A stretch of 64,000 bases of DNA. It comes from Rahnella sikkimica. Lineage in GTDB: Bacteria > Pseudomonadota > Gammaproteobacteria > Enterobacterales > Enterobacteriaceae. The stretch's first letter is position 1. The number at the start of each line of letters is the position of its first letter. The DNA lies in contig NZ_CP019062.1 in assembly GCF_002951615.1 (NCBI RefSeq), positions 4,340,001-4,404,000 of the forward strand, written 5' to 3'. A model generated the notes under the pieces. The model had not been told where the DNA came from. It worked only from the letters and a program-made list of their open reading frames with translations, and ran no database searches. Below are positions 26,716-39,605 of the stretch, piece by piece. The position numbers and the translations under genes were made by a program.

Positions 26716-28023
26716 ATGTCAGAGACTGATTTTTCGAAGCAGCCGGTAGAAACTCAAACCAAAGGATTAGGAACGCTGAAAGCCGGTGCGCTGACGGGCG
26801 ATATCCGCGCGCAGGGCTGGAACATTCTGCGTGAAGACGTCAGCCTGCCGGTTGCTGTTCTGCTTGAAGAAAGAATCGAACACAATCTTTCCTGGATGCG
26901 TGAATTTATCCAGCGCTACCGGCTTAAGCTGGCACCGCACGGCAAAACGACCATGAGCCCTGAGCTGTATCAGCTGCAAATGGAATATGGCGCGTGGGGG
27001 ATCACGCTGGCCACCGCGCCACAGGTGAACGCGTCATTTCAGCACGGCGTCCGCAAAGTGATCATGGCGAATCAGCTGGTCGGCAAAGGCAATATGGCGA
27101 TGATCGCCGGACTGCTGCGAGAAGATCCTGATTTTGATTTCACCTGCATTGTGGATTCCGCCGAAAACGCGGACGCGCTCGGGCACTATTTTGCGGGCCA
27201 GCAACTGAAACTCCGGGTCATGTTTGAATACGGGATTGCGGGCGGCCGCACCGGGATCCGCACAGTTCAGCAGGAAACTGATGTACTCGCCGCCGTGAAA
27301 CGCTGGCCGCAATCGCTGGCGCTGGTGGGCGTCGAGCTTTATGAAGGGGTCAGCAATGACGAAGCGGTGATTCGCACTTTTCTGCGTCACGTTCTGGCAC
27401 GCACGGAAGCGCTGGCGCAGGCCGGTGAATTCGCTGAACCCACGGTGATTTTAACCGGTGCCGGTTCGGCCTGGTTTGATGTGGTGGCGGAAGAACTGAC
27501 GCGGGAAAACCCGCATCTGGATGCGCAAAAGCGTTATACGCTGGATGTCATTTTGCGTTCGGGTTGTTACGTCACGCATGACGTCGGTGCGTATCAGGCG
27601 GCGCTGGAGCGTATGCAAACCAGCAATCCGGTGGCGCGTGAGATGAACAGCAGTTTACAGCCCGCATTGCAGGTCTGGGCTGCGGTGCAGTCTTTGCCGG
27701 AGCCAGGCAGGGCGATTATCGCGTTAGGCAAGCGTGATGCGGGTTATGACGCCGGTTATCCGAAAGCCGCCGGGCATTTCCGTCCGCGCAGCGCCATGCA
27801 GGCCGGTTACACCACCGTGGTGCCTGCACCTGAGGACTGGAAGGTTTACGCGATGATGGATCAGCATGCGTTTATGTCGATCCCGGAAAATGCGGATCTG
27901 AGAGTCGGCGACATGCTGGTGTTTGATATCTGCCACCCGTGCCTGACGTTCGACAAATGGCGCCAGCTATTGCTGGTCAATGAACAATGGGATGTCACCG
28001 GCGCGGTGAAAACCTGGTTCTGA
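26716..28023 (+). CDS. PLP-dependent D-serine dehydratase / D-threonine aldolase-like enzyme
   Basis: This 435-residue protein has an alanine-racemase-type TIM barrel with the PLP lysine K77 in LKLAPHGKTTMS and a C-terminal beta domain carrying likely zinc ligands H384 (DQHAFM) and C406 or C409 (DICHPC). That combination defines the D-serine dehydratase (DSD1) and D-threonine aldolase family, which breaks down D-amino acids. It is an own unit between the garK terminator and barA, with which it converges. A promoter must lie in the 61 bp after the terminator. Substrate specificity is not predictable, and related proteins are simply called amino acid deaminases. Confidence 0.8.
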   Translation: MSETDFSKQPVETQTKGLGTLKAGALTGDIRAQGWNILREDVSLPVAVLLEERIEHNLSWMREFIQRYRLKLAPHGKTTMSPELYQLQMEYGAWGITLATAPQVNASFQHGVRKVIMANQLVGKGNMAMIAGLLREDPDFDFTCIVDSAENADALGHYFAGQQLKLRVMFEYGIAGGRTGIRTVQQETDVLAAVKRWPQSLALVGVELYEGVSNDEAVIRTFLRHVLARTEALAQAGEFAEPTVILTGAGSAWFDVVAEELTRENPHLDAQKRYTLDVILRSGCYVTHDVGAYQAALERMQTSNPVAREMNSSLQPALQVWAAVQSLPEPGRAIIALGKRDAGYDAGYPKAAGHFRPRSAMQAGYTTVVPAPEDWKVYAMMDQHAFMSIPENADLRVGDMLVFDICHPCLTFDKWRQLLLVNEQWDVTGAVKTWF

Positions 28024-28046
28024 TGTGCTGTTTTGGTTTTGCGGTT

Positions 28047-30797
28047 TTACCTCGGCAAATATGCCACCGCAGCCTGTTTCACATTTTCGATTTCGTCTAG
28101 CAACTCAAACCATTCAGGTTCCAGCGCTTCAACGCTCACGTCCTGACGCAGTTGCTGTTCGATGTAGAAACACAGCTGTTTCAGACGCGGTACGCCGCTG
28201 TAGCTACAGCTACCGTGCAGTTTGTGAATAAGCGCCAGAATATCGTCATCCGGCTCGTTACGCGTGATGGCTTCCACCCGCTCTGCAACTTGCGGCAGGA
28301 ATTCCACCAACATTTGCAGTAAATCCTGCGCCAGCGCGACTTTATTGGCGGACTGGCTCAGCGCCAGCTGCCAGTCGAGTGTGCTGATTGGTGCGAGTTT
28401 TTCTTCGGTTTGTAACGGTGAATCCAGCTGCGTCTGATGAGAATAATGACGCGACAGCACATTTTTCAGCATGCTTTCGTCGATAGGCTTCGCCAGATAA
28501 TCATCCATGCCGAGCTTCAGTAATTGCTCGCGCTCCCCGCTCAGTGAGTGTGCGGTCACGGCCACGACAGGCGTACTGGCATGGCGCGCCATCTGATGAA
28601 TGATTTCGCTGGCGCGGATGCCGTCGATGTCGGGCATCTGAATATCCATCAAAATGATATCCAGATCGGTATGACGCGCGACGTCAATCGCTTCCTCACC
28701 GCTGTGGCAAAGCACAGTGGTTTCCACCAGTTCTTCGAGTAACGCGCCAATCAGTTTGAGGTTTGCCGGGTTATCGTCCACGGCCATTGCGGTCAGCGGC
28801 AGGCGCGAAGTGCGTCCTTCTTCGTTGTTAATCACCCTGACCGAGGTCTGTTGCTCTTTAAGCAGCAAAGGCAGCAGGCGGATGCTGGACATTGGTTTGA
28901 TAAGACAAGCCTGTACACCGCGTCGTTTCAGCTCTTCGGCATCGACCTGGAACTGGCTCGGCAGTGCCAGCAGAAGATGCCGCGTCATGCTCAGCACTTT
29001 TTGCAGCTTGCCGTCGTAGTCGGACAGCGTCTGGTCGGGCATGACGGGAATGCTGCACAGCATCATGTCGTAATAGGCATCCGGCAGCGCCGCCAGCGTG
29101 GTGCGGTGAGTGACGTCAAGCGGCGTGGCCTGGAGGATTTCCATCGTAGCTTTGGCCGCTGCCGGGTTGGCTTCGACGTAGGCCAGACGTTTGCCTTCAA
29201 GGCCACTCATGGAAACCGGCGTCACGTGGCGGTTTTCATTGAGCTCCAGCGTGACGTGGAACCAGAACGTTGAGCCGCGGTTAATCTGGCTGTAGAAGCT
29301 GATATCGCCGCCCATTTCCTTGACCAGACGCTGGGTGATCACCAGCCCCAGACCGGTGCCGCCGTGACGGCGTGAAATGCTGGCATCCGCCTGACGGAAG
29401 GCCTGGAAAAGCTGCGACTGCTGGCGCTCGGAAATACCGATGCCGGTATCATGAATCTGGACTTCCAGCTCCACCTGCAAATTATTCTGTGAACGTAATT
29501 CCACATTGATATCAATGTTGCCGCTTTCGGTGAATTTAATCGCATTTCCCAGCAGGTTAGTGACCACTTGCTGCATGCGCATCGGGTCCCCGAGGACGTT
29601 TTCCGGCACGTTGTTATGCACGTTCAGGGTCAGCTCGAGGCCTTTATCGTGCGCGGTGTGGGCCAGCAGAATGACCACTTCGTCGAGCATTTCGTGCAGG
29701 GAGAACGGAATATGTTCGAGCACCAGTTTGCCGGCTTCCAGTTTCGAGAAGTCAAGAACGTCATTGATGATGGTCAGCAGGTGATTCGCGGAACGCTCAA
29801 TGGTTTGCAGATAGTCCGCCTGCGTTGGCGAGAGCGGCGTTTTGAGCGTCTGACGGGTGAAGCCAATCACGCCGTTCAGCGGCGTACGCAGTTCGTGCGA
29901 CATGTTGGCCAGGAATTCAGATTTAATACGCGCAGCTTCCTGCGCACGTTTTTTCGCGAGATCCAGCTCGACGTTCTGGATTTCCATCTGTTCAAGTGTT
30001 TCACGCAAATCTGACGTGGCCTGATCGATGTTCTGCTGCACTTCTTCGTGATACGCGGTCAGCGACATCGCCATCGAGTTGATGCCGTTTTTCAGCATGC
30101 TCAGCTCACCCGGCATATTCCCTTCCACACGGCTGTCGAGCTGCCCGCGACGGATCCGGTCAACGGTATTGACCATATTGCGGATGGGGCCGGTCACGTC
30201 GCGCATCAGACGGTAGGCGAAGAGGGTGGCGATCCCCAGACACAGCAACAGCAGCATGGTGGAAACAAACGCTTCCTGATATTGCGCGAGGCGAACGGAG
30301 CGCAAATCCAGCTCAATGGCGATATAACCCAGCATGTGTTCCGGCGACATCCTGAACGCTTCGTCATCCGTTTCCGTGTGGTTTTCGGCCTGAATCGGCG
30401 TGCGCAGAATTAACATATCGCCGGCGCGAACTTTCGTCAGATTACGCGGAATATCGTCGACACTTTTCACCTGCAACGGGCTGCCTTCGCGCAGCGAATT
30501 GGAGGTGGCGAACAGTTTGTTGTCACCGTCGTAGACGCTGATGCTGCGGACAATATCAGAATGATTGCGGTGAAGACGGCTGATCAGGCGCTTTACCGGT
30601 TCACGTTCACGGAACGTCAGACCATATTCGCTCGCGACCGCCAGCGGTTCGATAATGCTGGCTCCGGCGTCTGTCAGCTGGTTCTGCAACTCGTTGTAGC
30701 GGTGTACCACGAAGAAGGTGCTGAGCAGCAAACCGATCATTAACGTCGGTGCCAGAATCAAAATCATCATCCGTGCGCGAAGGCTATATTTGGTCAT
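28047..30797 (-). CDS. barA: hybrid sensor histidine kinase BarA
   Basis: BarA is the sensor of the BarA-UvrY system that drives CsrB/CsrC expression and senses short-chain carboxylates. It has 916 residues (E. coli 918). In order: membrane helix at residues 10-32, periplasmic part to about 170, second helix 175-196, HAMP ([11 protein letters not shown]), HisKA with H301 in [13 protein letters not shown], HATPase, a receiver domain with the aspartate in [11 protein letters not shown], and a C-terminal HPt domain with [13 protein letters not shown]. All phosphorelay residues are present. It is divergent from the rlmD remnant, as barA and rlmD are in E. coli. Confidence 0.96.
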   Translation of the reverse strand: MTKYSLRARMMILILAPTLMIGLLLSTFFVVHRYNELQNQLTDAGASIIEPLAVASEYGLTFREREPVKRLISRLHRNHSDIVRSISVYDGDNKLFATSNSLREGSPLQVKSVDDIPRNLTKVRAGDMLILRTPIQAENHTETDDEAFRMSPEHMLGYIAIELDLRSVRLAQYQEAFVSTMLLLLCLGIATLFAYRLMRDVTGPIRNMVNTVDRIRRGQLDSRVEGNMPGELSMLKNGINSMAMSLTAYHEEVQQNIDQATSDLRETLEQMEIQNVELDLAKKRAQEAARIKSEFLANMSHELRTPLNGVIGFTRQTLKTPLSPTQADYLQTIERSANHLLTIINDVLDFSKLEAGKLVLEHIPFSLHEMLDEVVILLAHTAHDKGLELTLNVHNNVPENVLGDPMRMQQVVTNLLGNAIKFTESGNIDINVELRSQNNLQVELEVQIHDTGIGISERQQSQLFQAFRQADASISRRHGGTGLGLVITQRLVKEMGGDISFYSQINRGSTFWFHVTLELNENRHVTPVSMSGLEGKRLAYVEANPAAAKATMEILQATPLDVTHRTTLAALPDAYYDMMLCSIPVMPDQTLSDYDGKLQKVLSMTRHLLLALPSQFQVDAEELKRRGVQACLIKPMSSIRLLPLLLKEQQTSVRVINNEEGRTSRLPLTAMAVDDNPANLKLIGALLEELVETTVLCHSGEEAIDVARHTDLDIILMDIQMPDIDGIRASEIIHQMARHASTPVVAVTAHSLSGEREQLLKLGMDDYLAKPIDESMLKNVLSRHYSHQTQLDSPLQTEEKLAPISTLDWQLALSQSANKVALAQDLLQMLVEFLPQVAERVEAITRNEPDDDILALIHKLHGSCSYSGVPRLKQLCFYIEQQLRQDVSVEALEPEWFELLDEIENVKQAAVAYLPR

Positions 30798-30860
30798 GAG
30801 GTTCCAATGTGGGAGAATTACCTAAAGTAAGCTTAATAAACCAGCGTGCAATCGACAATA

Positions 30861-31606
30861 ATGGCTCAATTCTACTCTGCGAACCGTCGTGTGACGACCC
30901 GGCAAACGATAAGTGTGACCGCCACCGAACTTGATGCTTTCGGGCAGGGTGATGCGAGCCACAATGGCAAAGCCGTATTTGTCAGGGGTTTATTGCCTGA
31001 CGAACAGGCGGAAGTCACTTTAACAGAAGATAAAAGTCAGTACGCCAAAGGACGGGTGAAACGTTTGCTGACGACCAGTGCGGCGCGCGTCAAACCGCGG
31101 TGTTCGCATTATTCGACCTGCGGCTGGCGCTGACGGCCGAAGATTGCGTGCTGGATTTGTTCTGCGGGATGGGAAATTTCACCCACCCGCTGGCAAAAAG
31201 AGCTAAGCAGGTTGTCGGCGTCGAAGGTATTGCTACACTGGTGGCGAATGGGCAAGATAATGCCCGGAATAATCGATTAGATAATGTGTCGTTTTTCCAC
31301 GAAAATCTGGAAGACGATGTCAGTAAACAACCCTGGACGGCGCAAGGCTTCACGAGAGTCCTGCTGGATCCGGCCCGGGGCGGCGCTGCTGGCGTAATGG
31401 CGCATATTATTAAGCTTGCCCCTAGGCGCGTGGTGAATGTGTTCTGTAATCCCACGACATTGGCCAGGGACAGTAAAATTTTGTTGGAGGCGGGTTATCG
31501 CTTAGCTCAGGTTTGTATGCTGGATATGTTCCCGCACACCGGGCACCTTGAATCGATGGCTCTGTTTATCAACCCGTCTGATACAGGCGTTGTATCAGAA
31601 ACGTAG
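30861..31606 (+). pseudogene. rlmD: rlmD with large internal deletion and frameshift
   Basis: RlmD (RumA) methylates U1939 of 23S rRNA. The N-terminus [10 protein letters not shown] and TRAM domain are intact to residue 88 (CSHYSTCG), then the frame runs into WR and a stop at 31131. The next frame carries the methyltransferase end from [19 protein letters not shown] through [13 protein letters not shown] and [11 protein letters not shown] to [12 protein letters not shown]. About 190-200 codons are missing, including two of the four cluster cysteines (C81 and C87 remain). The join is at 31119-31127, in a GGCTGG stretch that probably occurred on both sides. The gene cannot make active enzyme. 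Confidence 0.9.
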
Positions 31607-31615
31607 GGAGAGGGT

Positions 31616-33853
31616 ATGGTTGCGGTAAGAAGTGCACATCTGAATACGGCTGGCGAGTTTGCGCTCGACGACTGGATCAACAGTTTAGGGCTGTCCAGCC
31701 AGCAATCATGTGAGCGTTTAGCCGAAACCTGGCGCTATTGCGAGCAACAAACGCAGGGCCATCCTGACGCGTCACTTCTTCTGTGGCGCGGGCTGGAAAT
31801 GGTTGAAATCCTCTCGACCCTCAGCATGGATAACGACAGTATGCGCGCCGCGCTGCTGTTCCCGCTGGTCGATGACGGCATCATCGACGAAGAAACCCTC
31901 ACCCAGCAATTCGGCAAAGGCATCACGGATCTGGTTCACGGTGTCCGTGATATGGACGCCATCCGCCAGCTGAAAGCCACACAAAACGATTCGATGGGCT
32001 CCGAGCAGGTGGACAACGTCCGCCGCATGTTGCTGGCGATGGTGGAAGATTTCCGCTGCGTGGTGCTCAAGCTCGCCGAACGTATCGCGCATCTGCGTGA
32101 AGTCAAAGACGCGCCGGAAGAAGAGCGCGTTCTGGCCGCCAAAGAATGTACCAATATCTATGCGCCGCTGGCGAACCGCCTCGGTATCGGCCAGCTCAAA
32201 TGGGAACTGGAAGATTTCTGCTTCCGCTATCTGCATCCCGATGAATACAAACGGATTGCCAAGCTGCTGCATGAGCGCCGTATCGACCGCGAGCAGTACA
32301 TCGACGATTTCGTGTCGACCGTGAAAAACGCCATGCTGGAAGAAGGCATCAAAGTGGATGTCTATGGCCGCCCGAAACATATCTACAGCATCTGGCGCAA
32401 GATGCAGAAAAAATCCCTGTCCTTTGACGAGCTTTTCGACGTGCGCGCCGTGCGTATCGTGGTGGAGCGCTTGCAGGATTGTTACGCCGCATTGGGGATT
32501 GTGCACACGCATTTCCGCCATCTGCCGGATGAGTTTGACGATTACGTGGCCAACCCGAAACCAAATGGTTATCAGTCGATTCACACCGTGGTTTTGGGCC
32601 CGCGCGGTAAAACGCTGGAAGTGCAGATCCGTACCCGCCAGATGCATGAAGATGCCGAACTGGGCGTCGCCGCGCACTGGAAATACAAGGAAGGCACCGC
32701 CGTGGTCGGGGGCCGCAGCGGGGGTTACGAAGGCCGCATCGCATGGCTGCGTAAACTTATCGCGTGGCAGGAAGAAATGGCCGACTCGGGCGAAATGCTC
32801 GACGAAGTTCGCAGCCAGGTCTTCGACGATCGTGTTTACGTGTTTACGCCAAAAGGCGACGTTATCGACCTGCCGATGGGCTCAACGCCGCTCGATTTTG
32901 CTTACCATATCCACAGCGATGTCGGTCACCGTTGTATCGGTGCCAAAATCGGCGGGCGTATCGTGCCGTTCACCTATCAGTTGCAGATGGGTGATCAGAT
33001 TGAAATCATCACCCAGAAACATGCGAACCCAAGCCGCGACTGGCTGAACCCGAGCCTCGGTTATGTCACCACCAGCCGCGGGCGTTCTAAAATCCAGAAC
33101 TGGTTCCGTAAGCAGGATCGCGACAAGAACATTATTGCCGGTAAACAGATCCTCGACGATGAACTAGACCGGCTGGATATCAGCATCAAAGATGCTGAAA
33201 AACTGCTGATGCCGCGCTACAACGTGAACTCGCTCGACGAAGTTCTGGCCGCAATCGGCAACGGTGATATCCGCATCAATCAGATGATCAACTTCCTGCA
33301 ATCGCAGCTGAAAAAGCCGAGCGCGGAAGAACTGGATAAAGAAGCGCTGCGCCAGCTGACGCAGAAAACCACACCGCCACCAGCACGTAACAAAGACAAT
33401 GGCCGCGTTGTGGTCGAAGGCGTGGGCAATCTGATGCACCACATTGCGCGCTGTTGCCAGCCGATTCCGGGCGATGAAATCGTCGGCTACATCACGCAGG
33501 GGCGTGGGATTTCCATCCACCGCGCCGATTGTGATCAGCTGGAAGACTTGCGTTCGAATGCGCCGGAACGCGTGGTAGACGCCGTGTGGGGCGAAAGCTA
33601 TTCCAGCGGTTATTCGCTGGTGGTGCGTGTCGTCGCGAATGACCGCAGCGGCCTGCTGCGAGATATCACGACCATTCTCGCCAACGAAAAAGTGAACGTG
33701 CTGGGCGTTGCCAGCCGCAGCGATACCAAACAGCAGCTGGCCACCATCGATATGGATATCGAAATCTACAACCCTCAGGTTCTGGGGCGCGTGATTGCCA
33801 AACTGAATCAGCTTCCGGATGTCATTGAAGCGAAACGACTGCACGGCAGTTGA
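31616..33853 (+). CDS. relA: (p)ppGpp synthetase I, GTP pyrophosphokinase
   Basis: RelA makes (p)ppGpp on ribosomes stalled with uncharged tRNA, starting the stringent response. It has 745 residues (E. coli 744). It has the inactive HD-type hydrolase domain (about 1-200, lacking the HD pair), the synthetase domain (about 240-380, GRPKHIYSIWRKMQ and PNGYQSIHT), TGS (about 405-470, VFTPKGDVIDLP), the zinc-finger-like segment HHIARCCQPIPGDEI, and the C-terminal ACT domain (VVRVVANDRSGLLRDI). It starts 9 bp after the rlmD remnant. No mazEF pair follows, unlike E. coli; mazG comes directly. Confidence 0.97.
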   Translation: MVAVRSAHLNTAGEFALDDWINSLGLSSQQSCERLAETWRYCEQQTQGHPDASLLLWRGLEMVEILSTLSMDNDSMRAALLFPLVDDGIIDEETLTQQFGKGITDLVHGVRDMDAIRQLKATQNDSMGSEQVDNVRRMLLAMVEDFRCVVLKLAERIAHLREVKDAPEEERVLAAKECTNIYAPLANRLGIGQLKWELEDFCFRYLHPDEYKRIAKLLHERRIDREQYIDDFVSTVKNAMLEEGIKVDVYGRPKHIYSIWRKMQKKSLSFDELFDVRAVRIVVERLQDCYAALGIVHTHFRHLPDEFDDYVANPKPNGYQSIHTVVLGPRGKTLEVQIRTRQMHEDAELGVAAHWKYKEGTAVVGGRSGGYEGRIAWLRKLIAWQEEMADSGEMLDEVRSQVFDDRVYVFTPKGDVIDLPMGSTPLDFAYHIHSDVGHRCIGAKIGGRIVPFTYQLQMGDQIEIITQKHANPSRDWLNPSLGYVTTSRGRSKIQNWFRKQDRDKNIIAGKQILDDELDRLDISIKDAEKLLMPRYNVNSLDEVLAAIGNGDIRINQMINFLQSQLKKPSAEELDKEALRQLTQKTTPPPARNKDNGRVVVEGVGNLMHHIARCCQPIPGDEIVGYITQGRGISIHRADCDQLEDLRSNAPERVVDAVWGESYSSGYSLVVRVVANDRSGLLRDITTILANEKVNVLGVASRSDTKQQLATIDMDIEIYNPQVLGRVIAKLNQLPDVIEAKRLHGS

Positions 33854-33866
33854 TTATCTTCATCTG

Positions 33867-33900
33867 AAGGCCCGCCAGTCGGGCCTTTCTTATTTTTATT
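33867..33900 (+). terminator. terminator after relA
   Basis: The arms AAGGCCCG and CGGGCCTT (33867-33874 and 33880-33887) are followed by TCTTATTTTTATT. mazG starts 34 bp after the end of the T-rich tract. Confidence 0.85.
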
Positions 33901-33933
33901 CTGTCAGAAAAAATTTTAAAACGGATAGGCGCT

Positions 33934-34737
33934 ATGACTGAAACTGCTTTGCAACGTTTGCTCACCATCATGAAAACTCTGCGCGACCCGCAAGCCGGTT
34001 GCCCGTGGGATAAAGAGCAGACTTTCGAGACCATCGCGCCGTATACACTGGAAGAAACCTACGAAGTGCTGGACGCGATTGCCCGCAAGGACTACGCCGA
34101 TGTGCGTGACGAACTGGGTGACCTGCTGTTTCAGGTAGTGTTCTATGCCCAGATGGGCAGCGAGCAGGGATTGTTTGGATTCAACGATATCTGCAATGCG
34201 ATTTCCGACAAACTGGAGCGCCGCCATCCGCAAATTTTTGGTGATGAAGCCGCGTGGTCGGAAGACGCCAGCAGCAAAGACGTGCTGGTGAAGTGGGAAG
34301 CACGTAAGGCGCTGGAGCGTGCGGATAAGTCGCTGCATTCCGCGCTCGATGATATTCCTTCTGCGCTGCCCGCGCTGATGAAGGCGCACAAGATTCAGAA
34401 ACGCTGTTCGAACGTTGGGTTTGACTGGACGACGCTCGGGCCGGTGCTCGATAAAGTGTACGAAGAAATTGACGAAGTGATGTTTGAAGCGCGTCAGGCG
34501 GTTATCGACGAAGAAAAACTCGGTGAGGAAATTGGCGATCTGCTGTTTGCGACCGTTAATCTTTCCCGTCATCTCGGTCACAAAGCGGAAGACGCGTTGC
34601 AGGCCGCCAACCGCAAGTTTGAGCGCCGTTTCCGGCAGGTTGAGGAGATTATCCGCGGCAAAGGGTTAGCTATGGAAGACGCCACGCTCGAACAGATGGA
34701 AGCCGCCTGGCAGCAGGTGAAAAAGCAGGAAGGCTGA
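33934..34737 (+). CDS. mazG: nucleoside triphosphate pyrophosphohydrolase MazG
   Basis: MazG hydrolyses all canonical NTPs and dNTPs to monophosphates and is linked to ppGpp level and starvation survival. It has 267 residues (E. coli 263) with two all-alpha MazG domains. The first has LEETYEVLDAI and RDELGDLLFQVVFYA, and the second has EEIDEV and EEIGDLLFATVNLSRHLG, the metal-binding EExxD-type motifs. It begins LQRLLTIMKTLRDPQAGCPWD, typical of the family. The relA-mazG neighbourhood is conserved, without the toxin-antitoxin pair found in E. coli. Confidence 0.95.
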   Translation: MTETALQRLLTIMKTLRDPQAGCPWDKEQTFETIAPYTLEETYEVLDAIARKDYADVRDELGDLLFQVVFYAQMGSEQGLFGFNDICNAISDKLERRHPQIFGDEAAWSEDASSKDVLVKWEARKALERADKSLHSALDDIPSALPALMKAHKIQKRCSNVGFDWTTLGPVLDKVYEEIDEVMFEARQAVIDEEKLGEEIGDLLFATVNLSRHLGHKAEDALQAANRKFERRFRQVEEIIRGKGLAMEDATLEQMEAAWQQVKKQEG

Positions 34738-36724
<1,987 letters not shown>

Positions 36725-36775
36725 AATACAGGGGAAACGACGTGTCGCAGATGCGTCGTTTGTCTGAAGCTTTAG

Positions 36776-38104
<1,329 letters not shown>

Positions 38105-38127
38105 TTACTGCCCCGTAACGCTTTCTT

Positions 38128-38154
38128 AAAAACCCGCTCCGGCGGGTTTTTTTA
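38128..38154 (+). terminator. terminator after eno
   Basis: AAAACCCGC-TCCG-GCGGGTTTT followed by more T residues forms a classic intrinsic terminator 24 bp after the eno stop. Confidence 0.92.
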
Positions 38155-38269
38155 TGCCTGAAAAATGGCGACGGGTAAATCTGCCATACTCATTTACAGC
38201 ACAAGTTTGGCCTCACCCGTCTTATCTGTGATAATGCGCGCTGATTTTTTAGAGATGACTGAGAAAACG

Positions 38270-38941
38270 ATGCAGTACCCGATTAATGAGATGTTCGAAA
38301 CCCTGCAAGGGGAAGGTTATTTTACCGGCGTGCCGGCGATATTTGTGCGCCTGCAAGGCTGTCCGGTGGGTTGCAGCTGGTGCGACACCAAACACACCTG
38401 GGATAAAATTGCCGATCGGGAAGTCGATATGCAGCGCATTCTGGTCAAAACCGAAGAGAGCGATGCCTGGGGTAACGCGACGTCAGAACAGTTGCTGGAC
38501 GTCATTGCACAGCAGGGTTACACCGCCCGTCACGTGGTGATTACCGGCGGCGAGCCGTGTATTTATGACCTGACGGAGCTGACTTCTTTGCTCGAGAAAA
38601 ACGGCTTCAGCTGCCAGATTGAAACCAGCGGCACGCATGAAGTGCGTTGCTCAGTGAATACCTGGGTCACCGTTTCACCTAAAGTGAATATGCGTGGCGG
38701 GTACGACATTCTGCCGCAGGCGCTGAAACGTGCTGATGAAGTGAAACATCCGGTGGCTCGCCAGCGTGATATCGACGCACTGGAAGCCTTGCTGGAAACG
38801 CTGACCGACAGTAAATCACGCATTATCGCGTTGCAGCCTATCAGCCAAAAAGAAGAAGCCACCAAACTTTGCATTGCGACCTGCATTGCAAAGAACTGGC
38901 GGCTGTCGATGCAGACCCATAAATATCTCAACATCGCCTGA
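38270..38941 (+). CDS. queE: 7-carboxy-7-deazaguanine synthase
   Basis: QueE is the radical-SAM enzyme that forms 7-carboxy-7-deazaguanine in queuosine synthesis; in enterics it is also implicated in filamentation under stress. It has 223 residues, the same as E. coli. The cluster cysteines are C31, C35 and C38 (CPVGCSWCDTKH, the CX3CX2C variant). GGEPC follows further on. The ATG at 38270 matches the E. coli start MQYPINEMFETLQGEGYFTG, whereas 35 upstream in-frame codons show no homology. It converges on queD with a palindromic repeat between them. Confidence 0.95.
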   Translation: MQYPINEMFETLQGEGYFTGVPAIFVRLQGCPVGCSWCDTKHTWDKIADREVDMQRILVKTEESDAWGNATSEQLLDVIAQQGYTARHVVITGGEPCIYDLTELTSLLEKNGFSCQIETSGTHEVRCSVNTWVTVSPKVNMRGGYDILPQALKRADEVKHPVARQRDIDALEALLETLTDSKSRIIALQPISQKEEATKLCIATCIAKNWRLSMQTHKYLNIA

Positions 38942-38942
38942 T

Positions 38943-39063
38943 CCCCTGCATCCTTCGCGCTGCCTCTGCGTTGGCTGCTCTTATTCACCCCGGTCACTTA
39001 CTGATGTAAGCTCCCGGGGATCATTCGTTTGCCGCCTTGATGCAACACGAATGATTTTGGGGA
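38943..39063. repeat. intergenic palindromic repeat, copy 1 (queE/queD)
   Basis: This about 120-bp element begins CCCTGCATCCTTC, has a central inverted repeat CCCCGG...CCGGGG around GTCACTTACTGATGTAAGC, and ends TTGCCGCC...GAATGATTTTGGGGAT. It is clearly related to the elements at 42761 and 45406. The outer arms also pair (CTTCG...TGC with GCA...CGAA). Confidence 0.85.
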
Positions 39064-39077
39064 TCGGATGGGATAGT

Positions 39078-39437
39078 TCAGCCTTTATAGACGCAACCCG
39101 CTGTGCAGGTTTCTTTCACGCGCACGGCGGAAAGCAAAGGCAACTTTGGCTTCATCTCATTCCAGATCCATTCCGCCAGCACTTCGCTGGTTGGATTTTC
39201 CAGGCCCTGAATATCGTTGAGATAATAGTGATCGAGGCGGTCCAGCGTCGGGTTGAATGCAGCTTTCAGATCGGCGAAATCCATTACCCAGCCTGTGTGC
39301 GGATCCACTTCACCGGTGATTTCTATACGAACGGTAAAAGAGTGGCCATGCAACCGGCCGCATTTGTGCCCGGCCGGGACGTTCGGTAAATGGTGTGCGG
39401 CTTCGAACTGAAAATCTTTAAATAGTGTGGTGGTCAT
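39078..39437 (-). CDS. queD: 6-carboxy-5,6,7,8-tetrahydropterin synthase
   Basis: QueD converts dihydroneopterin triphosphate to 6-carboxytetrahydropterin, the step before QueE. It has 119 residues (E. coli 121). The zinc histidines are H15 (FEAAHHL), H30 and H32 (GRLHGHSF), with the catalytic cysteine C26 in GHKCGRLH. The end CTAGCVYKG is conserved. A long reading frame continues upstream of this ATG into the neighbouring hydrolase gene but without homology, so I set the start at MTTTLFKDF. The typical queE/cysJ neighbourhood of queD is kept. Confidence 0.95.
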   Translation of the reverse strand: MTTTLFKDFQFEAAHHLPNVPAGHKCGRLHGHSFTVRIEITGEVDPHTGWVMDFADLKAAFNPTLDRLDHYYLNDIQGLENPTSEVLAEWIWNEMKPKLPLLSAVRVKETCTAGCVYKG

Positions 39438-39605
39438 GAGGCTGTCTCGTTGCTCGAAAAAACGCGGCATAGTACCGGAATACCGGCTGACGTGCCATGA
39501 CTTAACTGCGCTTTTCTTCACCAAATCCTGACTTTTACTCTCTTTACTCCACCTGCATTGCTGGCTTACAGTGAGCCGGTAGAAACTAACCTGTTGAGAT
39601 AGTGA

